Below are positions 8,730 through 18,862 of a stretch of DNA of 64,000 bases, piece by piece (the stretch's first letter is position 1; every line of letters begins with the position of its first letter). A program made the position numbers and the translations under genes. Under the pieces are notes generated by a model. The model had not been told where the DNA came from, searched no databases, and worked only from the letters and a program-made list of their open reading frames with translations. The stretch comes from Drosophila pseudoobscura (Eukaryota; Arthropoda; Insecta; Diptera; Drosophilidae). Location of the stretch: assembly GCF_009870125.1 (NCBI RefSeq), contig NC_046683.1, forward strand, positions 13,835,001-13,899,000, given 5' to 3'.

Positions 8730-11143
8730 TCACGAGGGATGACTCCCAAACGCCTGGGTGGCCACCAGCTCCCGAAAGGCACCCTCCTCCATGCGCATCA
8801 GGATGTCGTAGGTGCCCTGTTCCACGATACGACCTCCATCCAGCACAGCAATATTGTCCGCATTCCGGATCGTGCTCAGACGGTGGGCAATTGTCAGCAC
8901 GGTGCGGCCCTTGATAAGTCGGTCTAGGGCATTCTGCACAAGCTGCTCGGAGACGGCGTCCAATGCACTGGTCGCCTCGTCCAGCAGTAGTATGGTGGGA
9001 TTCTGGGGCGGTAGATTAAATAGCATTAGATGGGTTGGAGTTTTAATTGAGGATAATATCCTCAATGTCAACGTCATACCTTTATCAAAGCCCGGGCAAT
9101 GGCCACACGCTGCTTCTGGCCACCGCTGAGCATCATGCCGCGCTGGCCCACAAGCGTGTCCAGGCCATCGGGCAATTTGCTGGTAAATTGTCCGATATTC
9201 GCTTCCTCAACCACGCGTTGAAGCAGCTCCTCGCTTTGGTCCTCGCCGGGATTCACGCCGTACAGAATGTTCTCCCGTATGGTGCCGGAGAACAGCACCG
9301 GCTCTTGGCTGACAGCGCCCACATTGTTGCGCAGCCACTGGGGATTGATGGTGCGCAGATCCATTCCATCCATCGTGATACTCCCCCCCTGGGGATCGTA
9401 CAGTCGCAACAGCAGCAGGCCTATCGTCGTCTTACCCGCTCCGGATCGACCAACAATGGCTGTAGTCTGGCCGGGCGTCAGGTTCAGCGAGAAGTCCTTG
9501 AGTACGAAGCTGTCGGGTCGCGTGGGGAAGCTGAAGTTGACACCGTGGAAACCGACATCGCCAACAGGCTTCGAGGTCGGAAGAAGTCCCACATCAAGGG
9601 GTATGCTGCACTTCCGATCGAGAATTTCCCAAATGCGCTCCGAGGCGCCAATCCCCTTGTTCAGCAGACTGTAGAAATTTGACAGGCCGTTCATGGACAC
9701 GGCCACGTAGCCGGCATACAGCATGAAGGAGGTGAGGGCGCCGATGGTGAGCGAATTTTCAAGTACCAGGGTCCCGCCATAGTAAAGCACCGATATGATG
9801 ATGAAGTTTCCCGAGAATCCCGTCTAAGAAATGCACGAAGGTCAGAAGAGGAGAGGAAGAGAAAATTAGGACTAGGGTTAGGTCTCACCAGGCCAAAGAA
9901 AATGGATCTGGCCCGTGTCTCCTTGTAGCCAATCTTCAGAGCCTCGTTCAGCTTCTCATCGAAGGCGATCACTTCCTGTTGCTCCCTGCAGAACGTTTTC
10001 ACCGTCTTCACATTGCCGAATCGCTCTTCCGCGTACTTCATTATCTCCGCGTACTTGTCCAGCTCCGTTCTAGTAATGCGTCGAACATAGCGTCCATAAA
10101 CAATGGCCATGCCAGCCATAGCCGGCACAACCAGCGCACTGACCATGGCTAGCTGTGGCGACGTGTAAATCTGCAATCAGATCGGTTAGCGTATTACGAT
10201 GAGGCTGTTAACATAGCAGTTAGAAAAAGGACAGGGACGCACCATCATGCCGCTGCCGACGGCAATCATGGCCAAGGAGCGCAGGCCATCGGAGACATTC
10301 TGGCTCAGCGAGTTGCCCACCATGTAGGTGTCGTTGCTCAGTCGGTTGACCAGCTCCCCGGTGCCCTTCGTGTCGAACCAGCCCACTTCCTGCATGAGCA
10401 TCGATCGGTACAGGCGCGAGCGGAGCAGACGCACAATGCGCAGAGCTGGAGGAGAGAGAGGGATGGAAATTCATCCTTTTGCATTTGGCATCTCCGCTAC
10501 TCACCGGCATTGCCAAAAAGATAGACACGCGCAAAGTTCGCCAGACCGCCCAGAACGAAGATACCGAAGAGCAATAAGGAGAACTGTTGAAGACCTTCAA
10601 GGGCCCTTTTATTCAGGCCACTTTTGTTGAACACCAAATCGATGACCTTCCCCAGAAAGAACGGCACGGACATGGTGATGGCCGAGGAGACCACTAGACA
10701 GGCGATTCCCGCTGCAAAATGCAAATATTAGTATTTTTTTGCAGGACACTAGGGGCTTGCTTACCTAGGAGCACCCATTTCTCCGACGCGACCAAATTGA
10801 GCAGACGCCCAAACTCCGACTTGCCCATTTTAAGACGGGCCTGCGCCGGGACAGATTTGACATTTTTGACTAACACCTTTCCGCCTTGTGCCAGGCCACG
10901 TCGCAGGCTCGGGACACAGGAGCCAACACCGGCACAGGCACTGCTACTCCACAAGCTCAGGATTGGTTTTCTCTGTTTCGCTTGCTGTGGTACTCCAGGC
11001 GGTGGTCGGAGATTGCAGTGAAATCGTCGTAACAGCGGTCTCGTCAGTGAATTATATGAATTCAGAGCATTTCCTGATCTGATGATTTTTGAGAATAGTA
11101 GGCTTTGTGTGCCCTGTGTCAGCCTTGTACAGTGCAGTATCAT
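8730..11143 (-). CDS. CG3156: Mitochondrial ABC half-transporter, ABCB10 type
   Basis: Six exons on the minus strand: 11143-10765, 10711-10505, 10445-10243, 10170-9889, 9823-9080 and 9002-8730. All splice sites are GT-AG and the joins keep frame, giving 695 residues. Residues 1-60 are basic with few acidic residues, fitting a mitochondrial presequence. A transmembrane domain follows (about 125-420, beginning [20 protein letters not shown]). The ATPase domain has Walker A GRSGAGKT (482-489), signature LSGGQ (589-593), Walker B ILLLDE ending at 614, and the H-loop histidine at 645 in TIAHRLS. The order and wording match human ABCB10, an inner-membrane homodimer linked to haem or biliverdin export and oxidative-stress protection. 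It converges with Mmsdh at its 3' end and is divergent from the Urb2-like gene with only 218 bp between start codons. Confidence 0.93.
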
Positions 11144-11361
11144 CGTGATTATTGTTTTTACAAGGTAGCAGAGGAAGAAGGGACGATTTCAAAAACAAAC
11201 AAAAAAATAACGAAAAGAAAGCCTCAAATAAATTGATATTTATGAAAACAAAATCCAAACAGCTGTTCGATGTTCGAATCTGGTCATACTGTTCGGAAGA
11301 GCTTCCCAACACTGGTTGGGCGGCAACACGTGCGCCTTTTGGTTAGTAAACAAAATACAAC
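11144..11361. promoter_or_regulatory. Short bidirectional promoter region (ABCB10-like / Urb2-like)
   Basis: Only 218 bp separate the two divergent start codons, so both promoters must lie here. It contains TGGTCATACTG (about 11281-11291), one base from the Motif 1 consensus YGGTCACACTR, and a small perfect stem CCCAAC-ACTG-GTTGGG (about 11306-11321). There is no TATA box, as usual for fly housekeeping promoters. Confidence 0.5.
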
Positions 11362-14300
11362 ATGGGCTCAGGCAAAGGTAAGTTTTAGTCGCTAATTACG
11401 GGATTTTAGACATAATGGTCCATATTTTTGCGCAGAATGCATAGCCTGGCTGTCAGACGAGGCAACTCCATTTGCGGAACGTGTCGAGTTTGGTCTGAAT
11501 TTGTGGCAATCTGTGGATTATACGTACTCCAACAAATACGAAGTGTTCATAGAATGGCTGGCCACATCCCTGCGCGGCAACGAGCTGCCGGTGGCACAAC
11601 TGATGCGACTGTTCCAGCTGCGTTCGCAGCCGGGCATGGTCAGCCAGGACTGCAAAGCCTCATTGGTCCAGGCTCTGTTGAACACCATTGATCCCGCGAA
11701 ATGTCAGGACAATACAGCCCTCAAGCTGCTGCAAAGCATGTTCAATTTCGATCTACTCCAGGATGTATTGCGAGCCGACTACACACTCATCTGCCGCTGC
11801 TATGGCACACTCTTTGACTGCCAGCAAAGGTGCCTCAAGCTGAGAGCTGAAGGACAGGTTGCGCAGGAGGAGCTGCAAACGGACGCAGAAATCGTTGTTG
11901 CCATGATCAAGCAGCTGGCCGAGATTGCCCGCCGTTCCCAAAAGGTACGCAAGCTCCGAGTCTGCTACGATGAGCTGACAGTGCGTCCTTTGGTGGAGCT
12001 GATGCTCAACCTGAAGTCGTCCTGCATCGAGGAGATGGCTGGCCTGGAGAAGCAGATGCAGGGCCAGTTTATCCTATCGCGCATCTCCAACCAGCCCCTG
12101 CACGTAGTGCTGCTGCTCCTCGAGTGCAGCGTTCTGAATAGCCGCTACGATACCGACCTTCTATCCCAACTCCTTACAATGGTACTTGAAGAGAGAGCTG
12201 TCGACGGGCCACAGCACAGCCTGACACTGGTTGCCTACATGCTGGAGACACTGCGCAAATACGACGTATCCCTGCAATTTCCCATGGCCAAGGAACAGCC
12301 ACAAGACACAAATCCCAATCCGGAGGCGTCCGCCTCCGATGGCGAGAATGTTTCAACGGTTGTCTTAAAGACGAAGACAAAGGCGAAAGCGAAAGCGAAG
12401 AAAGAGTCGGAGATGGAGACAGAGAAAAATGGCAAACAAACTAGTGCCTTTGTGTATGTATCGGAGCAATTGCTGCAGCTGGTCAAGAAGCACAAACAGC
12501 ATCATCTGCGTCCAGTTCTGATGCTGCTCTGCTCGGCACTGCGCCTGAATCCGCTGTTGCTTGAGTCCAGCAGCTATCAGATCACCATCTGGATGATGAC
12601 GGCCCCCAAGAGGAGCGCCGAGGAGGAGCATTTGTATTCCGCGTACCTTGTACTGTTGCTGGACATGTTCCGGCGTCTGAGTCGGTCCGAGCGCTTCATT
12701 ATGAACCTGCTCAAGTCGCTCAAGGATTGGCTGGCCAAATACCAGCTGCCATCGACAGTGGTGCCCGGCAAGAGGAAGCGCGAGCAGGAGCCGGAGGAAG
12801 GCGACGACCTTGACCCCGAAGAGAAGCGTTTCATCAGCCTGATCTTTGCAGAATGCGTGCCAGCGACAGGCTCGTCAGAGACCTCAGCGAACGATGAGTT
12901 CAAACATTTGGCGCATTTCTGGCCTAGCCACTCGGCCGGAGCCGCCTTCTCAGCTCTGGTGGGACTGCTCAAGGCTAAGCCATCGATGGTAATTTGGAAG
13001 ACCCTGCTGCACGCCTTGATGGAGCTCCTGCAGGACACTGCACCCACAGACATTCTGCCCGCGAACCAGGAGTTCGCCCGAGAGCTGATCGTCGCCCTGC
13101 TCTGTCAGTATCTGCAGGGCACCCGCCTCACCGAACATCTGCATCTTTATCTGGAGGAGGTCGACGAACAGATGAACCGCACGGCCGAATTGCTAGAGCG
13201 GTTTGGCCGACTGCTGCTTAGCCAGGAGCATAACCGTCGCTCCATGGACGCCTTTCTCGAGTGCCTGAAGTGGGCCAGGAGCTACGAGGTGCTCCTGTTC
13301 CACTACTGGACGGATGCCAAGCCGAAGACTCGCACCCAGCGGCGTCGCAGCTTCCTGCCACCCGACCAGTGGCGGCTCATCCAGCAGCGGGTCTTCAACT
13401 TCGGCACGACCGCCTGTGGCCAGCGCCTGCAGCGTCTCGAGCTGCAGCTGGTCGACAGCGGCTGGCTGGCGGAGGAAGCCTTGGCCGATCTGGTCAGCAA
13501 CCAGCAGCTGCACACGCTCTCGCGGCAACAAAAGCACCTGCGCCTCCAACAGAGGCTGAACGACCTGGATCGGGACACCGTCATGGAGGATGCTGAGTGC
13601 GTAGAGCTGCTCTGTCTACAGCAACTGATCGATTATGCAGCGGTCCTACGAACAGCTAATGTCAAGGGGTCGCTGCTGGCCAAACTGAAGCTGGAAGAGC
13701 TGCCGGAGGAGGCCCACCTGGCGGCCACCATTCACAAGAAGGCAGCGCCCGGCAAGGAGTTGAAATTGCCCCCGTCGCAGCAGTTGATTGAGTTTCTGCA
13801 AGGGCAACATCACAACGAGTTGCCCAGTAAGATTAAGTTCCGTCTCTGGCTGACGCTGCTCGCTCTTTATCATGATTTGAGTCGCAGCGACCAGCAGCAG
13901 CAGGCCATAGATGTGCTGGAGCAACTGATAGGTAAGTAATGGGAATGATGACCCCCATTTCCATTTTCATTTCATCGGCATCTGCAACTTTCTGCATTCA
14001 ACAGATCTGATGCACTTTGGTCAGCCGTTGCCCATCTGCAGTCACTTTCCACAGCTGCGGGAGCTACTCTCGTTGGTGCCCACCACCTCCGCGACTGGCT
14101 GGAAGTTCTACGAGACGCTCTTTTCTCGCTGCATCCGCCTTCACGCGGCTGGCAGCGAGGCCTTCCTCGCCAGCTGCTCGCAGTACATCACGGAAGAGCT
14201 GGGCGGCACCATGAAGCTGCCCGCGGAGGGGTTACGTTTCCTACTGCTGGCCATTGAAACGACAGCAGCCGCCACAGGACCCCATGCCAAGCATATGCAG

Positions 14301-15875
14301 CGACAGGTGCAGCCGCTGCTGGAGATCTTTGGCCAGATTGTGGCGCACAAGTTCCGGCCAACAAAGAAGAAGGAAACGTCCGACTACAAGTCGTTTGTGG
14401 ATGAAACAATCAAAAGCTATGGCACCTATGTCAGCAGCTGCATCAATCGGGCAGACAAGCAGAAGAAGGCGGCCGCCTCAGAGGACGCCCAGACAGCGAC
14501 GACGGTTGAGGCGGCGCAGGACGTGCACCCCATAGATGAGGACTTTCGACGCATCTGCAAGATCTACATTGGACACTCGGTGAGAGTCGCTTGACAGAGG
14601 AATCAAAGATCCTCTATTAACTGACTGTACCCTTTGCTCCCTGTTCCCTGCAGCTAAACTATAAGAATCCACATGCTCTGAGGCTGCTTAATGTGGCCAT
14701 CTCCCATCGCCAGAAGCTGCATTTTGATCCAGACGAAGTCGAATTCGTGTTGAGTAGCTATTGGAAGCAGCTCTACTCAGATATAGCTGCGGGCGATATT
14801 GCGGCCCTGGATGTCAACTGCCTGGAGCTGGCCTTCCCGCTGATCATTGGCTACAAGACCAAAGAGGATCTGTTGGTCCTGCTGCGCATGCTCACCTCGG
14901 AGGTGCAGGGTTTACCCACGCCCCTGAGCCCGAGCCACCGGACCGAGCTGCAAAATGTCCTAACCATACTATCCTTCATCGCCAAATGCTCTGTGAGCAC
15001 CATCAAGGGAGCGGTAAGTCCAGCACTGGGCTGGGGATCTCTCATTCCCTGATAACCAGCCTTTCTTTTGTGCCCCCGGCAGATGATCAACAAACATTTT
15101 GAGATTGTCAGCACCAACGTGGCCGGCCGCCTGAAGGACAACACCCACAACAGCAAGAGCTTCGCCCTCATCCTGCTGGAGGCTCAGCGCAACTTGGCCA
15201 ACAATCGGACAGTGCCGCTGACAAACGAGTCCCTGGAATACCTGTTCGGCACCATGAGTGTGGTGGCCATCGATCAATTTATCGAACGCGGCGGCAACTG
15301 GACCGACTTTAACCAGCTCTATGCGGCGCTCACCGACAACTGTGTGGTGCTGCTGCGTCAGCATTCGAACCTGGTGTCCGATCGGGCTGGCCAGCTGTCC
15401 GCCGTGTGTGAGACTCTGATAAAGGCCATTGTCGGCTATCGGTCCGGTCGACAGAGGGCCCAGGACCTCACCGAGTTGGAGCTAGACGGACTGGCCGAGC
15501 TCGGCCTCAAGCTAGCCACGGTGATGGCCAGCATTGGGGCCACACAGTCGCTGCCCTTGAAGCGAGTCGCTCCGTTTCTTCTGACATTCACCATCAATCA
15601 GATGGTGGAAACGGAGCGCCCAACCACCATCTTTGAGAAGGTTCGTATCGCAAATTGATGTTGAGAGAGAGACAGAGATTGTTCATAATTGGCATGTCCT
15701 TTTTGTGTTGCAGGTCAAAGTGAACATGGAGCGCGTGTGCCACGAGTTGATTGGCATAAGCGACCACCGGTCGGGTCAGTTTATCCTGCGGCACAACACC
15801 ACAGCGGGGACGAACATGTACACCAGACTGCTCAAGGACCACGACAAGTATCACAAGTTCAGGGGCAAGGTGTAA
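11362..15875 (+). CDS. Urb2/Npa2-like ribosome biogenesis protein
   Basis: Six coding exons: 11362-11377, 11436-13931, 14005-14579, 14654-15013, 15083-15640 and 15714-15875. All sites are GT-AG and frame is kept, giving 1388 residues. The first exon encodes only MGSGK plus one base. The protein is almost wholly helical and leucine-rich, with no membrane segment or enzyme motif. There are lysine-rich charged linkers at about residues 314-340 (KTKTKAKAKAKKE) and 448-470 (GKRKREQEPEEGDD), which look like nuclear or nucleolar signals. The last ~55 residues (NMERVCHELIGISDHRSG, then YTRLLKDHDKYHKFRGKV) resemble the C-terminal domain of Urb2/Npa2, needed for early 60S pre-rRNA processing. The length is close to human URB2 (about 1500). 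The assignment rests on C-terminal resemblance and architecture, so another HEAT-like scaffold is possible. Confidence 0.65.
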
Positions 15876-15965
15876 AGTAAGGAAGGAAATCTTCATTTCT
15901 TTTCTGTTGTTGTTCCACAAAATACATTTATCTCTACATTAGCACGTGAATATAAATTAATAGAG

Positions 15966-15971
15966 AATAAA
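15966..15971 (+). terminator. Poly(A) signal of the Urb2-like gene
   Basis: AATAAA lies 91 bases after the stop codon. It gives the gene a short 3' UTR and leaves room for the minus-strand reading frame further right. Confidence 0.6.
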
Positions 15972-16319
15972 CCAATAATCAGACATTGACAAAGCTGGCA
16001 TCTATCCCTAATTCCTTTGCAGATTCCTTTGCAAGTGGATCAAAAATATGTGCATATGTATGTCGAAGGTGCAAATGCACTTGTTGTTCAATGCCAATGC
16101 GTTGGGTCTCAACAAGAAAAGGTCTCCCAATAAGAAAATACATAAATATATTAAAATATCGACGAGCAATCCACTTCCCACACAATAAATATATATTTAT
16201 GAATGTACGCTTGATATGCATTTGATTTTGACAAAATCAAAGCAATGCCACGGAGCAAGCGCAAACGTTCCATGGACTCCATTTTGCCACCATCGTCAGT
16301 CACGTGGCCTTTTCGCCAT

Positions 16320-16499
16320 TTAATCATCTTTTTTAGTTAACCTCAATTTTTCGAGCATTTTGTGCGCGGAAATGTCATACAGCAGGGACTCCATTTTCTC
16401 AGCCTGCAAATGGATTCCATTACAATTTCTGTAAACTTTGAGGTTAAGACGTAGCTGCGGCACACACACACTCTGACATGTTGTACCGAGTACCGCCAT
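16320..16499 (-). CDS. Possible 59-residue small protein
   Basis: ATG at 16499 in a fair fly context (CCAATATGG), ending at 16320 with KKDD and a stop. Residues 1-20 are mixed hydrophobic (MAVLGTTCQSVCVPQLRLNL). Residues 33-59 form a charged helix (AEKMESLLYDISAHKMLEKL). An internal TTTGCAG before the AEKMES codons could be a splice acceptor, so the N-terminal part might instead be intron. It sits alone between the Urb2-like 3' end and the Siva 3' end. An ATTAAA overlaps its stop codon. I do not recognise the family, and chance cannot be excluded. Confidence 0.35.
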   Translation of the reverse strand: MAVLGTTCQSVCVPQLRLNLKVYRNCNGIHLQAEKMESLLYDISAHKMLEKLRLTKKDD

Positions 16500-16645
16500 A
16501 TTGGAAGCCAAATTGTAAAAAAAATGCCTGGTCAAGCATCATGAGAAGGCGCCACTTATTCTTTGGAAATGTGTTTTAGCGTTCTTGGTATAGTGTCCAG
16601 TGGTTTTTTTCGGGGGATTCAATGACCAGGTTTTGAATAAATGTA

Positions 16646-16651
16646 TTTATT
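16646..16651 (-). terminator. Poly(A) signal of the Siva-like gene
   Basis: AATAAA on the minus strand (TTTATT on plus), about 220 bases past the Siva-like stop codon. It is the only such signal in that interval. Confidence 0.5.
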
Positions 16652-16869
16652 TGTTAATATCTAGTTGCTCTGGAGCATACATACATAGAAGGTGAACACA
16701 GGAATATTGGAATCGTTTTTGGCGTGGTATGTTTGTGTATGTGTGTTGGAGCCGCGTGAATCGAGCTTATATTGTTTAAGCTTCCCCCGGAGCTTAAACC
16801 AGAATCAGTCCTTAGATGTGTAGTGTGTTACATGTGGAAGGGAAGGAACCAGCCCGATTTACGTATTGC

Positions 16870-17598
16870 CTAAGCATTATACATTTGGCATCGCTCGCAC
16901 AACGGGTCATCGGCCTCATCGAAATGATTACCACTGCATGGGCAAAAGAAAATACAGTGAAAACGATTGGCATACTTGTATAGTGCAAGCACATAAGCAA
17001 AAACACACGCATGTACTCACAATACAGTAACGCATGCGCGGCAAATGAACTTGGAACACTCGCGGCAGGAGTAGCCGCACTCTTCGCACAAGTAATCAGT
17101 GCAGTTGCCACAACGGTCGTGTATTAGGGTCTGACGCTGGCAGCAGCGTGAGCGCTTGCGCTCCAGGCGAGGATTTACGATATCAATCGCCATGTTACGA
17201 ATTGAAATGTTGCCGTTGCCTGTGATTCCATATAGCATATGTTGCCCAGTCGATGGAGCGTTTGTACCGTTTCCAGCATTGGTGGTGGCACCGTTAGCCG
17301 GAGTTCCGTCAGAGCTCGAAGATGCTGCAGCTGCAGCAACGGCGCCTGCAAACAACAGCTTTCTAGTTTTTTCTGCAAGTGGAATGGGGCGGGAAACCAT
17401 TTTGGTTTATTATGTGTTATGTGCGGCGCTTTTGCCGGTTAAATTTATAGTTGGTTTACCATGAACTTGCTTCATTTTTTCCGGATCAGAAGCGTCGCTT
17501 ATTTTCTGTGTGACTAGAACCTTGCTTTGAATTTTATTATTGTTCAAAGTATCTTCAGTGGGCGAACGGGAACGTTTCACTGATTGGGCCTGCTGCAT
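16870..17598 (-). CDS. Siva-family zinc-finger protein (SIVA1 homologue)
   Basis: Three exons on the minus strand: 17598-17460, 17372-17021 and 16933-16870, GT-AG, giving 184 residues. The splice from the first to the second exon creates VHEKTRKLLFAGA, matching the VFEKTKRLLFLGA block I recall for human Siva. A GQHMLYG segment matches GQMLIGP. The C-terminal third is a cysteine-rich module with repeated CxxC pairs (CGNC, CEEC, CREC, CRAC, CERC), ending CQMYNA where human Siva ends CAMFET. Siva proteins bind TNF-receptor-family tails and promote apoptosis in mammals; the fly role is not deducible here. The ATG at 17400 would read through intron 1 and lose the conserved junction, so I prefer 17598. 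Residues ~53-90 are a low-complexity A/S/N/G/T linker. Confidence 0.85.
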
Positions 17599-18597
17599 TA
17601 CTGGCGCCGGAGCGGAATATTTTAGAAAAACGCCAAAAAATAACTTATTTCAGCACAGGGCAAAATTGAGTGTTGCAAAACGGAGAAGCTTGTCGCGTTA
17701 GTGCAAGTGTAGGTGAACGCGAATTTCAATATTTGAATATGTGCTTTGTAGAAAAGAAAGAAATAACTGAATTTTTGTGCCAAAATCAGAAAGCCTTTGT
17801 TCTGTTATTTTTCATATCAAAAAGTACACAAATAATTGAGATTTTTCAACTTGCTTGCCTTGCTGATTGCTAGGATGTGCTTATGTTTTCAGTGGGCTTT
17901 TGTGGATCAAAGCAACTAGATTTCAAAGTCAAGATAGTAATGTCAAAAAGTTATTAAACAAATGTATTTAAATCACTTCTGCGACCCAGTCGATTTTGGC
18001 AAATATTTGGCACCTTTTTTTTAGGAAACGAGTTTCGCCGTTTGACGATATAGATGACAGGCGGTCATGTGAAAGCTTGAACTTTTCTGTACGTCCAAGC
18101 GATGGACTTACCTGGAGTTTATCCAAATAAATTTAGGGAACAATAAGATCTATGTTCTTTTCCAGTACAGCAATTCGAATTGTTATAAATAGATTTCAGT
18201 CATGGAGAGCTTTGTGTGTTTTTTTCTCTAAATTTCAAATATGCGACTTCAACTGAATACGATAGTCTATCGATAGACTACCAATGTGACGTGCGCCTAA
18301 TAGCACTAGATTCAGTGCTGCAAATTACACTGTCGCTCAAACAATTTCTATTTGGCGCGCACCACTCGTATCCAGTCGATAGTATCGATAGCCGAACTCG
18401 AATCGGGTAAGGCTCTCTTTGTAAACCGTGTTTAAGTCAAAATACAATACATGCGAGTACTTAAAAGTAGTTAATCTTGTAGAAAATTTATTCATCAATG
18501 GGATAAAATAATGTGGGCAGGGCTGAGAGATCTAGGTAGTTATTAATATTCCACGGAATATCAAAATCGAGGAATATGTATAATTTAACTTGAATTC
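17599..18597. other. Divergent intergenic region (Siva-like / Exportin-6) with DRE sites
   Basis: This is AT-rich and holds no credible gene. It contains an 18-bp perfect palindrome centred on the DREF site (18263-18280) and a second TATCGATA at 18383-18390. These sites, with the third at 18674-18681, point to DREF/BEAF-type housekeeping control or a boundary between the two genes. Siva's own start site is not visible. Confidence 0.45.
18263..18280. promoter_or_regulatory. 18-bp perfect palindrome centred on a DRE
   Basis: TAGTCTATCGATAGACTA reads the same on both strands and contains CTATCGATAG, a full DRE core TATCGATA. DREF and BEAF-32 both bind CGATA-containing sites. It sits ~600 bp upstream of the Exportin-6 ATG. 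Confidence 0.5.
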
Positions 18598-18712
18598 GAC
18601 AGTATATTTACGGTATATTTTTAAATTGAGATGGTATATTTTGGTATATTTCTGAGGGTCAGACGGTACATTTTATCGATAAGTCCGCGGTCACACTGAT
18701 ACTATTCGCGAC
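18598..18712 (+). promoter_or_regulatory. Exportin-6 core promoter module, copy A (DRE + Motif 1)
   Basis: This contains repeated GGTATATTT words, a consensus DRE TATCGATA (18674-18681) and an exact Motif 1 CGGTCACACTG (18688-18698). That is the classic TATA-less fly housekeeping arrangement, with transcription likely starting near 18700, about 160 bases before the ATG. The whole 115 bp is homologous to 382-496 in opposite orientation. Similarity weakens but continues upstream to about 18503 (GGGCAGGG, CCACGGAATATCAAAA and GAGGAATATGTA blocks). Confidence 0.75.
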
Positions 18713-18862
18713 TACTATACACAAAGAAAACATGAAATTTCCTGTCGCCGACTGCTGATGTACACAAATCCACCCAGGGACTGAAAGCGCAATCACCAAG
18801 TACATCACACACAACCGCGGGGGGGTCGCGCGCACTTACGTGTCGTCCACAAATATCAAAAA

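Noticed and set aside
16245-16340. Short plus-strand frame beginning MPRSKRKRS
   Set aside because: The start resembles that of some ribosome-biogenesis proteins, but it ends after about 31 codons with no splice donor leading to a continuation.
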